Shown: in pieces, positions 22,941-33,228 of the stretch
How positions within the stretch are numbered: position 1 is the first letter of the stretch
Layout: every line of letters starts with the position of its first letter
From: Gautieria morchelliformis
Lineage: Eukaryota > Basidiomycota > Agaricomycetes > Gomphales > Gomphaceae
NCBI GenBank assembly: GCA_015179125.1
Contig: WHVA01000388.1
Span: 47,149 to 111,148, forward strand
DNA: 64,000 bases
Direction: 5' to 3'
Made by a program: the position numbers and the translations under genes
Notes under the pieces: model-generated
Told to the model about the DNA's origin: nothing
Databases searched by the model: none
Seen by the model: the letters and a program-made list of their open reading frames with translations, nothing else

Positions 22941-24881
22941 ATGATGCCCCCTAAAGATGGGATGGACGTTGATCCATCAACGTCCACAACGTGAACAACG
23001 GCCCCGAGACAGGGGGCCGCAGACATTCTCCGTGCTCCAATAGACCAGGAGCACTGGATGATCATGGGATGGGAGGACACCCTCGCCATCGTCCACCCGG
23101 ACGATTGCGCTACATGCGCGGACTACGCCGCGCACCTTAGGGCCGCAACCGGCACCCGCAAGGTCAAATTGCGGGATGAAGACATCGGCGACGCCATTGA
23201 TGCAGCTTGGGGATGGCTCCCAAGGGGCATCACGCGTGACGCGTGAGAAGAGCCCCTCGGGGACATCCACAACCTTAAAAAAGAGGTCCAGGAGCTGGAA
23301 CGCGTGGTCGAGGACCGCGACGACACGCTCGCAACCGAGCGCACCAGGATCAAGGAACTGGAGCAACAGCTGAGTTCAGCCCAGCTCCAGGTTACCCTGG
23401 TCCACGCTGCCTCAAAAAGGCCGCAACATGACCCGGCCACGGACCCAGTGGCCGGGCCATCATCACCTCGCGCGATGGCGCCATTGTCGGCGCCAACCCC
23501 GACAACGACGGAAGGGCAGAGCGCACCTTCCGACTCTGCGTACGGCGTTCCCGATGGATGGGAGTCCGACTCATCCATCTGGAAGACGTACGACCCCAAA
23601 CGGGCACAGAGGCTGGCAGAGCAGCCAAAGAAAAAGCGCAAGAAATTGCACGGCTCCCCCCACACCGTCAATGGGCTAGCCATTGCGAAGGAAAGCGTGA
23701 TTAGCGCTTACCTAGCGGCGTCATCATCGCACACCGTCAACGACTCCACCCTTCAGTGGTGGGTAGCACAGATCGAGGCCCAGTACATCGGGCCTGGCGT
23801 GGCCCTGCCTCCGCCGGCAGGGACAGTTCACCCTCCCTACCCGGGGGAGGGAGTGATCATACCACTCGGAGACCCACCGATCTCTGAGACGGGCCTCCTA
23901 CCATGGCCGGTAGGAAAGGCCCAACAGCGTCGTACTCAATGGTACGACATCTGCCCGCTCGACGACCCACACTTCGTCGAACTCATAGCGCAGGCAAAAG
24001 AAACGCTGCAGCTCGCGCATACGCGCAAGATGATCGGCGTATTCAAACGCATCGAGCGTGAACAACGCGCTCACAATCCCAAACGGGATTGTCTCCTGAT
24101 AGCGGGCAGTACCCCGCACGACATCGCAGCCATTCTGAAGGGTTGGATACACAACCCTGAAGGGATCCCATCCGCCATCCGTGACAACGCGGATGGCACC
24201 TTCAACCTAGACGACATGGACGTCTGGATGTGGTTGAAGGCCCTTGCGCCCTGGGTCAAAGGGGTCGCATCACCTCTCAGGGCGAGGCTACTCGACCTCT
24301 TCGGCTCGACAGACCAATGGTCGAGCCTCGTCGACGCCAGGGAAGTGCTGACGCCTCAGAGCACCACCCTGCGGCTCTCCATCACGGGCCCATTCCCTGT
24401 GGAGGGCCGAGCCGGCCCCGACATCCCCCTCGCTGAGATCGCGAGATGGTTGGCCCGCTACGTGGGGGTCACTCGCAAGCGAGTGGCACGCATTGAACAT
24501 TATGTTCAACGCAGCATCACCGGCGCGGCATTCAGTGCCGCCACCCACGAGGGCCAACAAAAGGTCATCAAGACCAGCCATGTGAGGGCCGCGGTGCCAC
24601 GACCCCTCACTCACGCTCAGCTCGACCGAGAGCTGGCGCGCTTCCGGCCCCCTCCTCAGACTGAGGACCCGGCCGTTGAGGCCATGCTCCGCGAGGACAC
24701 TGGCCCCATCACCCAAGCGGATACCGCCGCTAGTGGTGAGGCCGACCAGCCTCACCCAATCACCACCGATGACGCGGAGGTGCCCCCGGAGGAGTCACGT
24801 GCTCCACCGGCCCCGTACGACGACGACATCATCCTATCGGCCACTCTAGAGGACTCCCTCATGGATGACCTCTATGAGTAG
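22941..24881 (+). pseudogene. Extra gypsy ORF between pol and 3' LTR, unknown function
   Basis: One reading frame of ~646 codons from ATG 22941 to TAG 24881, interrupted only by TGA at 22992-22994 and 23244-23246. The last 525 codons (from 23304) are fully open. Visible features: a predicted coiled coil (LKKEVQELERVVEDRDD, then RIKELEQQLSS; ~23270-23375), a basic KKKRKK cluster (~23629), a Trp-rich middle (QWWVAQIEAQYIGPG) and an acidic tail (YDDDIILSATLEDSLMDDL). It has no signal peptide, transmembrane helix or recognisable enzymatic motif, so it is not an evident envelope gene. Position and strand suggest it belongs to the element. Confidence 0.65.
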
Positions 24882-24917
24882 TAGTTAACCCCTATAGTTG
24901 TCTATAGAGGGGGAGGG

Positions 24918-25127
24918 TGTAAATAACCCGTGTAACATGTACATTAGTTATTACATAATCCCAGTGGGCCCCTTAGGGACCCACTGTATAGTTTATGCGT
25001 GGGAACCGGCCAGCGGCCCCCATCACATCTTACCCTTACACTGTCACTACGTAGCATCAGAATACCACACATTGGTCAAGTTCTGTCGTGCTCTTGTGAC
25101 TTAAGGCTTAAGATAGACATCTTTACA
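24918..25127 (+). repeat. Gypsy 3' LTR
   Basis: 210 bp, nearly identical to the 5' LTR. The differences are a 3-bp deletion after CCCGTGTA and CATCACATC instead of CATCGCATC. Confidence 0.92.
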
Positions 25128-25980
25128 GACAGTGAGATCGTTCTTGCAGCACGATCACGTTTCACCGCAAGGCCTAGAAAGTGGTGCACTTCGCCAAGAT
25201 CTACGAGGTCGAAGTTCTTGCCAATATCAGCTTTCAACTTCTTCATCTCGCCAGGTGTACTAGCAGCTGCACAGATGTCATCCACATGCACGGCAATGAT
25301 AGAGGTTCCTTTGCAACTGGTGCGCACATAAACACAGTGGTCTGCAGACATGTGTTGATACCCCACTTCCTTGACCAGGGCTTTGTTCAGTCGCGCATTC
25401 CATTTACGTGGCGATTGGACCAGACCATATATAAGGTCTTCTTCAGTAGGCAAACCCAATCCTCCTTTCCTTTCTCTTTCCTTCCTTCTGGCTGTTCCAT
25501 GTACACTTCCTCCTCCAATTCACCGTGCAAGAAAGCAGTTTTTATGTCCAGTTGGTGTATCTCCCAGTCTAGAGACACTCCAATGTGCAGTAACGCACAA
25601 ACTGACTCCATCCTTGTCACAGGTGCAAAGGTGTCGGTGTAGTCAATCCCTGCTCGCTGGATAAAACCCTTTGCAACAACAAGCGATTTCAGGCGTTTAG
25701 TGCGGCCAGTCTCATCTCGTTGGGTGAGGAAAACCCATTTGGATGGTATAACGCGTCTACTGACCGGTATGGTGCTCCAAGGGACTAATACCCACACGCC
25801 GTGTTTTGCCAATGAAGCCATCTCATCATCCATGCTAATTTCCCACTGGGGCGCATCACTGCATCGCAAGACTTCACGGTATGTCGTTGGATCAGATTCC
25901 TCTGCAGCATTACACTGCTCCTCCATTCTAGCAATGAGAGCACCCTCATCACCGTCATCCAAGATCCGGTGAGTAAGTGC
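25128..25980 (-). pseudogene. Copia-2 reverse transcriptase
   Basis: The minus strand reads SKWVFLTQRDETGR, AKGFIQRAGIDYTDTFAPV, IHQLDIKTAFLHGELEEEVYMEQPEG, then after a frame change near 25440 YGLVQSPRKWN, the catalytic VHVDDICAAA (~25270-25300) and VHHFLGLAVKRD. The sequence stops at the gypsy insertion (ISLS) and resumes at 16097. Only a frameshift near 25440 and the nested element disrupt it. Confidence 0.88.
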
Positions 25981-25999
25981 ACCCCCTCAAGTGCGACGC

Positions 26000-27375
26000 A
26001 TATGTTCCTCACTCGCTCGAACTTCCGCTCTCACACAATCCATAACCGACTCGTGTTCCAGTCCCTTCATCGCAGCACCAGCTCCAGATGGCTTGGCAAC
26101 TCTGGATGAGTGACGTAGTAGGCCAGTGGGTGGGACGGTCATATCTGGGTCAGCATTGTGTTCCTCTTCAGCACCAACCTCTTAGTCGATGTCCGTTGTG
26201 TCAGGGGGCAGTGTGGTGAGTTCTTCGTCACCCCCATCGTCTGACTCGTTCACCACAACACCAGGGTGCAGTTTCCATGGGTGAGAATCTTGCAACTCAG
26301 CAAAGAAGATGTTCCGTGTCACATGGATATTCCCTGTAGCCCTTTCAAGGCATCAGTAGGTCTTCGATGTTTTGGAGTAGCCCACCAACACACACTCAAT
26401 GGATCGGTTGTAGATTTTTGGGTTTTTGCCTGCGATATGCACCCATGCTCGACACCGAGCTCCCTAAGGTGAGCAAGGTCAGGTCTCTTTCCAAACCACA
26501 TTTCAAATGGTGTTTTGTCTTTTGGTGGTAGCTTAGCGTCAGAGCGAATAGCCCGAGCACGATTCATCAGGGTGCAGTGGCAGCGTTCTGCCTTGCCGTT
26601 CTCAGCAGATGTATAGGGTGCAGTGGTTTCATGTCAAATACCCTCACTCCTCAGGTAGTTCTCGAAATCGTTGGATGAGTATTCCCCACCATTGTCAGTG
26701 CGGAATATCCGCACCCGCTCGCCGCTTTCTCTCTCAACAATGGGGAGCCACTCTCTCATGATATCGGCAGCGTCTAATTTCTTCTTCAAAGGGAAGACCC
26801 ACGACATACTTGTAAAATCGTCGAGAAAATTTCAAGATGTACCTTTTGCCGGTAGAACTGCCCACATCTTCAGGGCCTGTGATATCGGAAAAAACTTTCT
26901 CAAGCTTCCGTTCTGCCCTCTCTCCCTTCCTCACTTTGGGGACCACGGTCTTAGTCTGTTTACCAAGAATGCAGTGTTCACAGAGGGGGGGGAGTGTGGA
27001 GAGGTCGACAGGCATACCTTTTGCCATTTTGGATTTGGCCATGTGGATGATAGATGCGTAGTTCATGTGATCAAGACGCCTGTGCCAGGTAGCAAGATCG
27101 GGTGCGGCATGTGCAAGATGTGCATGTTCGCAAGTAACCACGGGTGCACCGGACAGGTAGTACAGGTCTGAGTCTTTTCGCGTGCCTTGCGCGATGACCT
27201 TCCTGGAGCCATTTCTGATGGTGAAGTGATCATTGTCAAAGGTCATCTCGAGTCCATCATCACCAAGTCTGCCAATTGAAATCAGGCACAAGGTTGCATC
27301 AGGAACATAGAGTGTGTTGTTCAGCATGAGTCTTCTCCCTTTTCCACAATGGACTTTGATTGTGCCGATACCCAC
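26000..27375 (-). pseudogene. Copia-2 GAG-pre-integrase and integrase
   Basis: Pre-integrase: SDLYYLSG, WHRRLDHMNYASI, CEHCILGKQTKTVVP (~26950-27170). The integrase core VFSDITGPEDVGSSTGKRY is followed by frameshifts, then the TDNGGEYSS block (~26690), a TGA, HETTAPYTSAENGKAER (~26580-26635) and TPFEMWFGKRPDLAHL. The acidic DDE blocks can be seen, but the frame is broken at several points. Confidence 0.83.
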
Positions 27376-28753
27376 AGCATCAACATAGGTGCCACCGACT
27401 CCTCAAACCTTCTATCGATGGCAACGAGGTCAAAGAAGTCGGAGCGAACTGGAGAAACATGAGTGGTGCACCCAGAGTCGGCACACCATGGAGCATCCTC
27501 TTTAGCAAGGAGGGCAGTCTCCCCAGTCATCACAGAGGTAGCTTCCCCTGGGCCATAGTCAATAGCGGTGCAGGACACGCATCCATCTGTGAAGCGACAC
27601 TTGGCAGCACAACCAGCTTCCACCACGCATGCGATATTGGCCCTGTCCGAGTCACTGTCGGTGGATGCGGCAGCTACATTGCTTTTCTCTGGTTGGTTCT
27701 GTTTCTTTTTCTTCTCAGCCGCCTTCTTCTTCTGGGCTTCTTTGTACCAGTCTGGGGCTTTATCCTCAGCGCCCCCACCCTTCTTCCAACATCGCTCAAA
27801 GGGGTGGTTGCGGCTATCGCAGTTGCTGCATTTGGCTTTCGGCTTCTGGTCAGAGTTGGCGCTATTGGCCACATTCACTTTTTCAGAAGCGCCCTGAGTT
27901 TTCTCGTAGCCGGCAAGGTTTACCGCTTCGATGACTTCAGCCTTCGTTACTGATGTTGGAGCTGCACTACGATTAGCTCAGGCGTTCAGGAAGGAGGTGA
28001 ACGACTGTATTATACCTGCACTACGATTAGCTGTAGTGCGGGTAATGACAAGTAAGCAACGCATAACGATGAGAGAGAGTAGTAGCTAGTTCTTACCTCA
28101 GGTGTTCAGGAAGGAGGTGAACGACTGAGGGAAAAAGGGGTCGGCGGCGGTTGAAATACATGTACTGACACGTATGTGGGTGCATGTGGTGCTGTATGAC
28201 ATCGTACATCCAACAACTGAGGACTTCTTTTTTGAGAGCAGAGCAATGAGGTGACGACATACCCAGTCAAGCTGAGTGTCCTGAGCACGTTCATGAGCAT
28301 GAGGATCGTGAACTCATCCTGAGTTGGTGCATTGCCGCCTTCATAGATCTTTGCAACAGCATCTTCAATCTCGGATATCATGATGTTCGTGCGACTCGGG
28401 TCGGTGAACCTTGCCCTAATAGCAAACGTGATAGCACTTGTCTTCACAATCAGGCCGCCTTGTCCAGTGCGAGATTTAAGAAGCTCCCAAGCCTCGGAAG
28501 CCAGCATGGATGGAGTGAGGACACGACTGAGAGACTCGTCTATGTGTTTGCCAAGTGTGCCAATGATACGTGAGTTCAGCAGCTTCCATTCAGCGATCTT
28601 CTTAGCCTCGGTGGGTTCATCGGCAGTGCCATCCAGGTAGCTCATGAATCCAGCTTCCATAAATGCAAACTCCATTTCACGCGACCATTTCAACCATGTG
28701 CCCTCACGAAGCTTCTCAACATTCTTTACTCGTACATTGTATTCGAGTACCAT
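27321..28753 (-). pseudogene. Copia-2 gag and protease
   Basis: Gag likely starts at 28753 with MVLEYNVRVKNVEKL. It contains WKLLNSRIIGTLGKH and EDAVAKIYEGGNAPTQDEF, then a frameshift near 28265. A ~250-bp insertion (about 27961-28206) follows. Gag resumes with KAEVIEAVNLAGYEK and the knuckle CSNCDSRNHPFERC (CX2CX4HX4C). The protease motif CADSGCTTHVSP (~27455-27490) is intact. The insertion contains a direct ~31-bp duplication (27978-28008 and 28098-28128) and two CTGCACTACGATTAGCT words. Confidence 0.82.
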
Positions 28754-28906
28754 GTTGGGCGTCATGTGTGGGGGTTGGGTGTCGTGTGTGGGGGTTAAGA
28801 CGGATATATGCATGAAAAAAAAGTGGTGAATATTGGAAAGACGGTGTGTAACTTGAACTTTGTATCAATTCCGCGTGTATTGATGTGATCTAAAGCGTGG
28901 ACGGAT

Positions 28907-28917
28907 GGCCCATAACC
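28907..28917 (-). promoter_or_regulatory. Copia-2 primer binding site (tRNA-iMet anticodon arm)
   Basis: The minus strand reads GGTTATGGGCC immediately after the 5' LTR. It is the same motif as in copia-1 and copia-3. Confidence 0.85.
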
Positions 28918-29184
28918 TGTAGGAGTCTGTACCGAAGGTCAGGTCTCAGTCTCACGTTATGTATGATATGACTTTTGTATACCTGTACCGAAGGTCAGGT
29001 CTAGGTACAAAGACTATCAGTACATATGTGTAAAAGAATCATGCAAGAGCACTTTACCTCAGTCTCATGTTATGTGTGATATGACTGAGGAAAGAGGTGC
29101 GAACTCCGCCTGTGCGTCTCAAGTACCTCACGTCTGTGGGTGGTTGTATACGTGTCGGTACTGTCACGCCTTGTAACTCCAACA
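28918..29184 (-). repeat. Copia-2 5' LTR
   Basis: 267 bp. The plus strand reads TGTAGGAGTCTG...AACTCCAACA. About nine substitutions and a one-base indel separate it from 13713-13978. The CTGCC target duplication follows. Confidence 0.92.
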
Positions 29185-29217
29185 CTGCCAGTCCTCTAAA
29201 GGGGGACTTTTCTGCTG

Positions 29218-29760
29218 TAAGGGCAACCCTTGCTAGTCACAGAGGTCACACCACCATGCAAGCTGACAGAGGGGAAATCCAAAGAGAAAGTCTACGGATC
29301 CCCACTGCCAGCGAGCCTGTAATATGTTAGTAATCAGGATGATGACTCAGCCAAGGGTGAACTGGCACACACTTAGCTGGATGTTCAAGAACGCTCTCGA
29401 CTCTGGGATGCTGGTGCACCAGCATGGCATTGGCACAGCAGCTCGAAGTCATTAGTGATATAGTGGACATGATATCTAGTATAAAAGCAGATGATCTCAA
29501 GTAGATTGAATAATAACATCATTTTATTATACCTCCTTCCTTCTATATAATATACTATGCTTGACCATAGCCAGGGCGATCACCCAGTACTCACCCATGA
29601 CCCTGCCCCCCCCTCCCCGCCCCCCCCACTGGCCTCCCCAACCCCTGACCAACCCTGGATGCCACATACTACATGAGCCACTTCACTTCCAACAGCGGAT
29701 GTGCAAAGGCAGAGCAGAAGCAGAGAAGCAAGTGGAACTGGCAGAAGTGCTTCTGGAAGT
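29218..29760 (-). repeat. Repeat B copy 4, split by a solo LTR
   Basis: TGTAAGGGCAACCCTTG at 29218, AGAGGGGAAATCCAAAG and CCAGCGAGCC match copy 1 up to 29319. The match resumes at 29553 with TACTATGC and CCCTGACCAACCC. The inserted 223 bp are described separately. The distal end near 29760 is uncertain. Confidence 0.6.
29325..29547. mobile_element. Small solo-LTR-like insertion (223 bp) in repeat B
   Basis: Starts TGTTAGTAATC and ends CCTTCTATA. It is flanked by a perfect duplication TAATA (29320-29324, 29548-29552). Removing it restores the GCC...TACTATGC continuity seen in repeat B copy 1. It contains AGTATAAAAGCAG, a good TATA box. The 3' end is TA rather than CA, so the LTR assignment is tentative. 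Confidence 0.55.
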
Positions 29761-30120
29761 GGGAGCAGAAATGGAAGCAGAGCAAGTGGAACTTGGGACA
29801 GGTTGGCATTGGAAAAGGGGGTGTCCCCACAGTCCCTCATGGAGCACATGGAACTGTCTTCCTACAGGAAAACCTTCATACTGTAAGGATCTGTCCATTG
29901 AAGTCTGGCTCTGGGTCAACTTGCATGCAAAATGTGCACAACATTGAGTGAAACAAAAAATATGTATTAGAACTACCTATGGTGGTATTAGTATTGATGT
30001 GTTGTAGGTGAATTGGTGGCATTGTGATGGGCGTTGTGGTGGATATGGTAGCTGTGTGGGTGATCATTGTGGTGGTGGGTCCATGCTAGGTCCACGGCGA
30101 GTATCGACGCCTGCCTTGAG
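29761..30120. other. Upstream flank of the methyltransferase gene
   Basis: AAGCAGAG/AAGTGG-rich stretch to ~29800, then GTGG/TGGT-rich sequence (30000-30080). No gene was recognised. It marks the change from transposon nest to host genes. Confidence 0.4.
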
Positions 30121-31571
30121 ATGGGGTTCAGCGCTATGTTCAATAGTAGCGATGCTTCTGGTACGCGCCTCAAAACCCCAATTTTGCTTGACGGTGGATT
30201 GGCAAGCGTTCAGAAATTGAGGTCAAGTTCCTATTGTGCTGAAGCCTACTTCCTTAGGGAACAACTCTTGAAGATGTCTTTCTTAAGGACATAACTCATC
30301 CACTCTGGTCCGCAAAGCTGGTAGATACGGAGGACGATGTGATCGTAGCCGCACACCTTGCATTCCTTCGAGCAGGATCGCGCGTCATTCTCGCTTCGAC
30401 GTCAGTTGAGGACAAGTTGGCCACAATGCGCAGACAATGACATTATACACCGATCTTTCCTTATAGATACCAAGCGGCATATGAGACCTTTAGTAGGACG
30501 CACTACACGACATCAGAGGCGGAACGCCTCATGCTGAAATCCGTCGATCTGGCCATCAAGGCTCGCGAATATTATGAGAAGGAACAGAGCCTTTGGCAAC
30601 CAAACGGAAGCCGACCCCGTGCGAAGATCGCTTTATCATTAGGACCCTATGGGGCTACGCTCGAAACTGCCGCTGAATTTACTGGCATTTACCCCTCACC
30701 ATACGGGCCGTCTCATGTTACCCCCTCTTCAAAGGCAGGTCAACTTGAAGGACAAGGCCCTCTTGCTGAGTCCGATGACGCATCTCAAAGTAATGCACTT
30801 GCCGCCTTCCATTTTTCCAGGTTGTTGGTATATGCCCGTAATGCCGACATTTGGAATGCCATTGACCTGCTGGCTTTTGAAACTATACCACTCGTCACCG
30901 AAGCCAGGGGTATTCGTATCGCAGTTGCGAGGCTGGAGGAATGGTTCCAGGAAGCAACAACAGAGCGTAAGGAAGAAGTGACGTCCAGGATGAAAACATG
31001 GTACATCTCCTTTGTGTTCCCTGGACCAGGCGGGAACTTTATCCAAGTTTACCCTGTGATCAACCGGCTAGAGGAGACACAAATATTGGGATCTTCTGAT
31101 GGCTCTACAAAGGAGAGGACATACACCGCCTACGAGATTGCTCAAGCGGCTCTCACCCCAGGTAATGACCTGGACCAACCAAACATGTCTATTCCAGATG
31201 CGATAGGTGTGAATTGCACCCCGTGCGACGTAATTTCGCCAATCATCGAGGGCTTTGCAGCTGCAGTGAGGGACATGTCCCTGCAGACCAAGTATGAGCC
31301 GCCATGGTTGGTGCTATGTCCGAACGGAGGAATGGCGTATGATCCAGTCGAGCACACTTGGATGGATAATCGACTGGTTTCACAAGGGCAAATACTAGAG
31401 GAACATGGGGAGGGAGGTTGGGCGAAAGGTCTGGCAGAGTTGATCCAGGGGAAAAGCAAGGACCACTCGGCAATGGACCTTAACTCATTTGGAGGGTTGC
31501 TGGTTGGGGGGTGCTGTAAAACAGGACCCAACGAGATCAAGGCTTTGAAATCAGAGATGGAAATACTTTGA
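30121..31571 (+). CDS. Homocysteine S-methyltransferase family protein
   Basis: Probable cytosolic methyltransferase using a Zn-activated thiol: homocysteine + S-methylmethionine or AdoMet to methionine. Exons: 30121-30201, 30258-30400, 30467-31571. Splicing yields PILLDGGLGTTLEDVF, typical of the family N-terminus, and RVILASTYQAAYETF. Later come KIALSLGPYGATL, LAFETIPL and the zinc-binding cysteines IGVNCT (~31207) and VGGCCKTGP (~31507). Intron 1 (30202-30257) begins with GC and ends with AG. A ~55-residue insertion between SPYGPS and NALAAFH is longer than in the bacterial enzymes. The start at 30121 is chosen because it directly precedes the conserved segment. Upstream ATGs in frame are also possible. 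Confidence 0.88.
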
Positions 31572-32089
31572 TCTACCCAGACGAATTGAAGAAATTATTA
31601 TGAAGAAGTAAGGCTAAGCGAAGCAAGCTCAGTCTGTAACATACGAAGACCTGCCTCAGGTCTGCCATTTGTTTCCATCACGCTCACAGCTCTCTGCGGC
31701 GGAAGATGATCATATAACAGAGCTTAGCAAGGTTTATCATAGCAAGTGGCATATGCATATTCCCGATATTCAAGGTAACCTCTGGCAGTCTCGAGAGAAT
31801 GCTGTTGAGCTTGATATATCGGATACAGCAATATAATCTCTGCAGAGTGTACAGTACTAAGCAGAACTTCGTATTTAGGAGCCCCAGCAGTAATGTACTT
31901 AAGGAAGTCACTCTTCCAAAGATAGTTCTTGTGGTGCGTGCCGAGATGAGATCAGGTGTGGCCGGCGCTGCGGAGCCGCTCGCAACCTGGTCCATACCAA
32001 CAACCATCTTGTTTGTATCTTTTGCATACTCCTCCTGTCTCTCTCTCACCTCACACCAGGTAGTATCAGTGTTAGTTTACATCCGACGC
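31572..32089. other. Intergenic, no gene recognised
   Basis: Terminator side of the methyltransferase gene and promoter side of the next gene. CT-rich tract TCCTCCTGTCTCTCTCTCACC (in two parts, 32028-32047) lies ~45 bp upstream of the next start codon, as is common in basidiomycete promoters. Confidence 0.4.
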
Positions 32090-32917
32090 ATGAAGTTCTC
32101 CGTTATTTCCCTCATCTTGAGCGCTGGTCTCGGTGAGCATATCGTTATTGAGTAGTGTTTGCGATCCTTACTCCTGTGAATGTTCAGCTATCTCGCAGGT
32201 CAGCGCTGCGCCCATCAGGGTCGTCGTAGTTAGCGGGCACATCACTAGCTCGAACGGCTTCGTCCGCGTCGGGCATGCTGCCGCTAACCTAAACCATCCT
32301 AACGCCAATGTCGCTACCATGCACTCAGTGAACAAGGTGCACACGAAGGCTAAGCACGGCTGCGCTGGATCGTTCCGTGCCAAAGCGATGCAAGTCTCCA
32401 ACTGGTTCAGACACATCTTCGGTCTCCCCGCCATCACCAACGAGACGAAGGCTGGAGTCGTGTCAGATGGCATGCCTGTCTTGCTGCCTGTCCTGCCTGT
32501 CGGTGGTCAGAATGCTCCACCGCAGCTGCACCATCAGCACCACGCCCATAAGCATCATCTTGCTAACGGGCACACTTTCGTACAGCGTCTCACCCGAGCG
32601 CTGATGATGCTTGGTCCATGGGAGGGACGAGCCGTCTCATTTATTCTTGGTAACCACCAAAGTATCTAGGATCTTCGCGCTATCTTCTAATTATTCTGAA
32701 TATAGGCTGTGGTATTGGTGTCCTCGTAAGGATGTTTTGGGTGCTTGCAGTCATTGCCATCCGATCTATTCGTGGCAAGAAGCAAGAGGAAGAGTTTTTG
32801 GGAGACGAAGTCATTTTTGAGGAGGACGAACATCTCCTTCCTCCTCAGTACGCTGAAAACATTGAGTCCGTCGCAAAGGAGAAGAGCGAGCCTTTCGACG
32901 CTGAGCGTTCTGCTTAA
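32090..32917 (+). CDS. Small secreted or single-pass, His-rich protein of unknown function
   Basis: Exons 32090-32132, 32188-32649 and 32706-32917. Choosing the 3' splice site TTCAG at 32187 gives a hydrophobic signal peptide that ends near SQVSA and is followed by APIRVVVVSGH. The middle contains a His cluster (HHQHHAHKHH, ~32530-32560), then LTRALMMLGPWEGRAVSFILG. The exon-3 start CGIGVLVRMFWVLAVIAI forms a transmembrane helix. The tail is acidic (EEEFLGDEVIFEEDEH), probably cytosolic. I recognise this arrangement as a short basidiomycete-type conserved protein but know no function. Confidence 0.75.
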
Positions 32918-33228
32918 GGATATACATTTGCCCGAATCTTCCTATAGTATACTTGTAGTTATTTAAGACATGGACGTACCCTCCTTTACCGCTTGAATTT
33001 GACTTGGAAGATCAGGGCTGGTTTGGAATCAGGCCATAGGCCTTCTGTTAACAGGTGGCACGAATGTCAGTGTTAGAACCCCGACAGGTGGCTTGCAGTA
33101 CGTAATGCTGGGCTAATCTCTTGAGCGTTGTCTCCTTTTGCAACTCTGACTGCTGCATGCCAGGTTGGCACGAATGAGCCAGGAGTTATTTTCAGCTATC
33201 GCTACTCTTCAGGTGCGTGCCATAGCCA
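32918..33228. other. Intergenic, no gene recognised
   Basis: 311 bp, no ORF. A CAGGTGGC word recurs (33052, 33086). Nothing further was seen. Confidence 0.4.

Larger units (their letters stand above)
16098..25127 (+). mobile_element. Ty3/gypsy chromovirus-like element with an extra 3' ORF
   Basis: A 9030-bp element with LTRs of 213 and 210 bp that differ by one substitution and one 3-bp indel. Flanks GCCAG (16093-16097) and GACAG (25128-25132) are a 5-bp duplication with one mismatch. The order gag, protease, RT, RNase H, integrase, chromodomain is gypsy-type. A purine tract AGAGGGGGAGGG (24906-24917) precedes the 3' LTR. Pol has TGA stops and three frameshifts. A ~646-codon frame lies between pol and the 3' LTR. 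Confidence 0.92.
13713..29184 (-). mobile_element. Copia-2: Ty1/copia element containing a solo LTR and a gypsy element
   Basis: On the minus strand the order is 5' LTR (28918-29184), PBS, gag, protease, integrase, RT, RNase H, purine tract (13979-13992) and 3' LTR (13713-13978). Perfect TSD CTGCC at 13708-13712 and 29185-29189. Removing the nested solo LTR and the gypsy element joins RT to RNase H in frame. The LTRs differ at roughly nine of 266 sites, so it is older than the gypsy element inside it. A degraded internal ~250-bp insertion and frameshifts make it inactive. Confidence 0.93.

Noticed and set aside
22941..24881. Extra gypsy ORF as a true envelope glycoprotein
   Set aside because: No signal peptide, membrane anchor, cleavage site or cysteine pattern is visible, so calling it env would rest on position alone.
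29581..29640. CCCTGCCCCCCCCTCCCC tract as a G-quadruplex regulatory element
   Set aside because: It lies inside repeat B, where the other copies lack the C run. More likely simple-sequence expansion.
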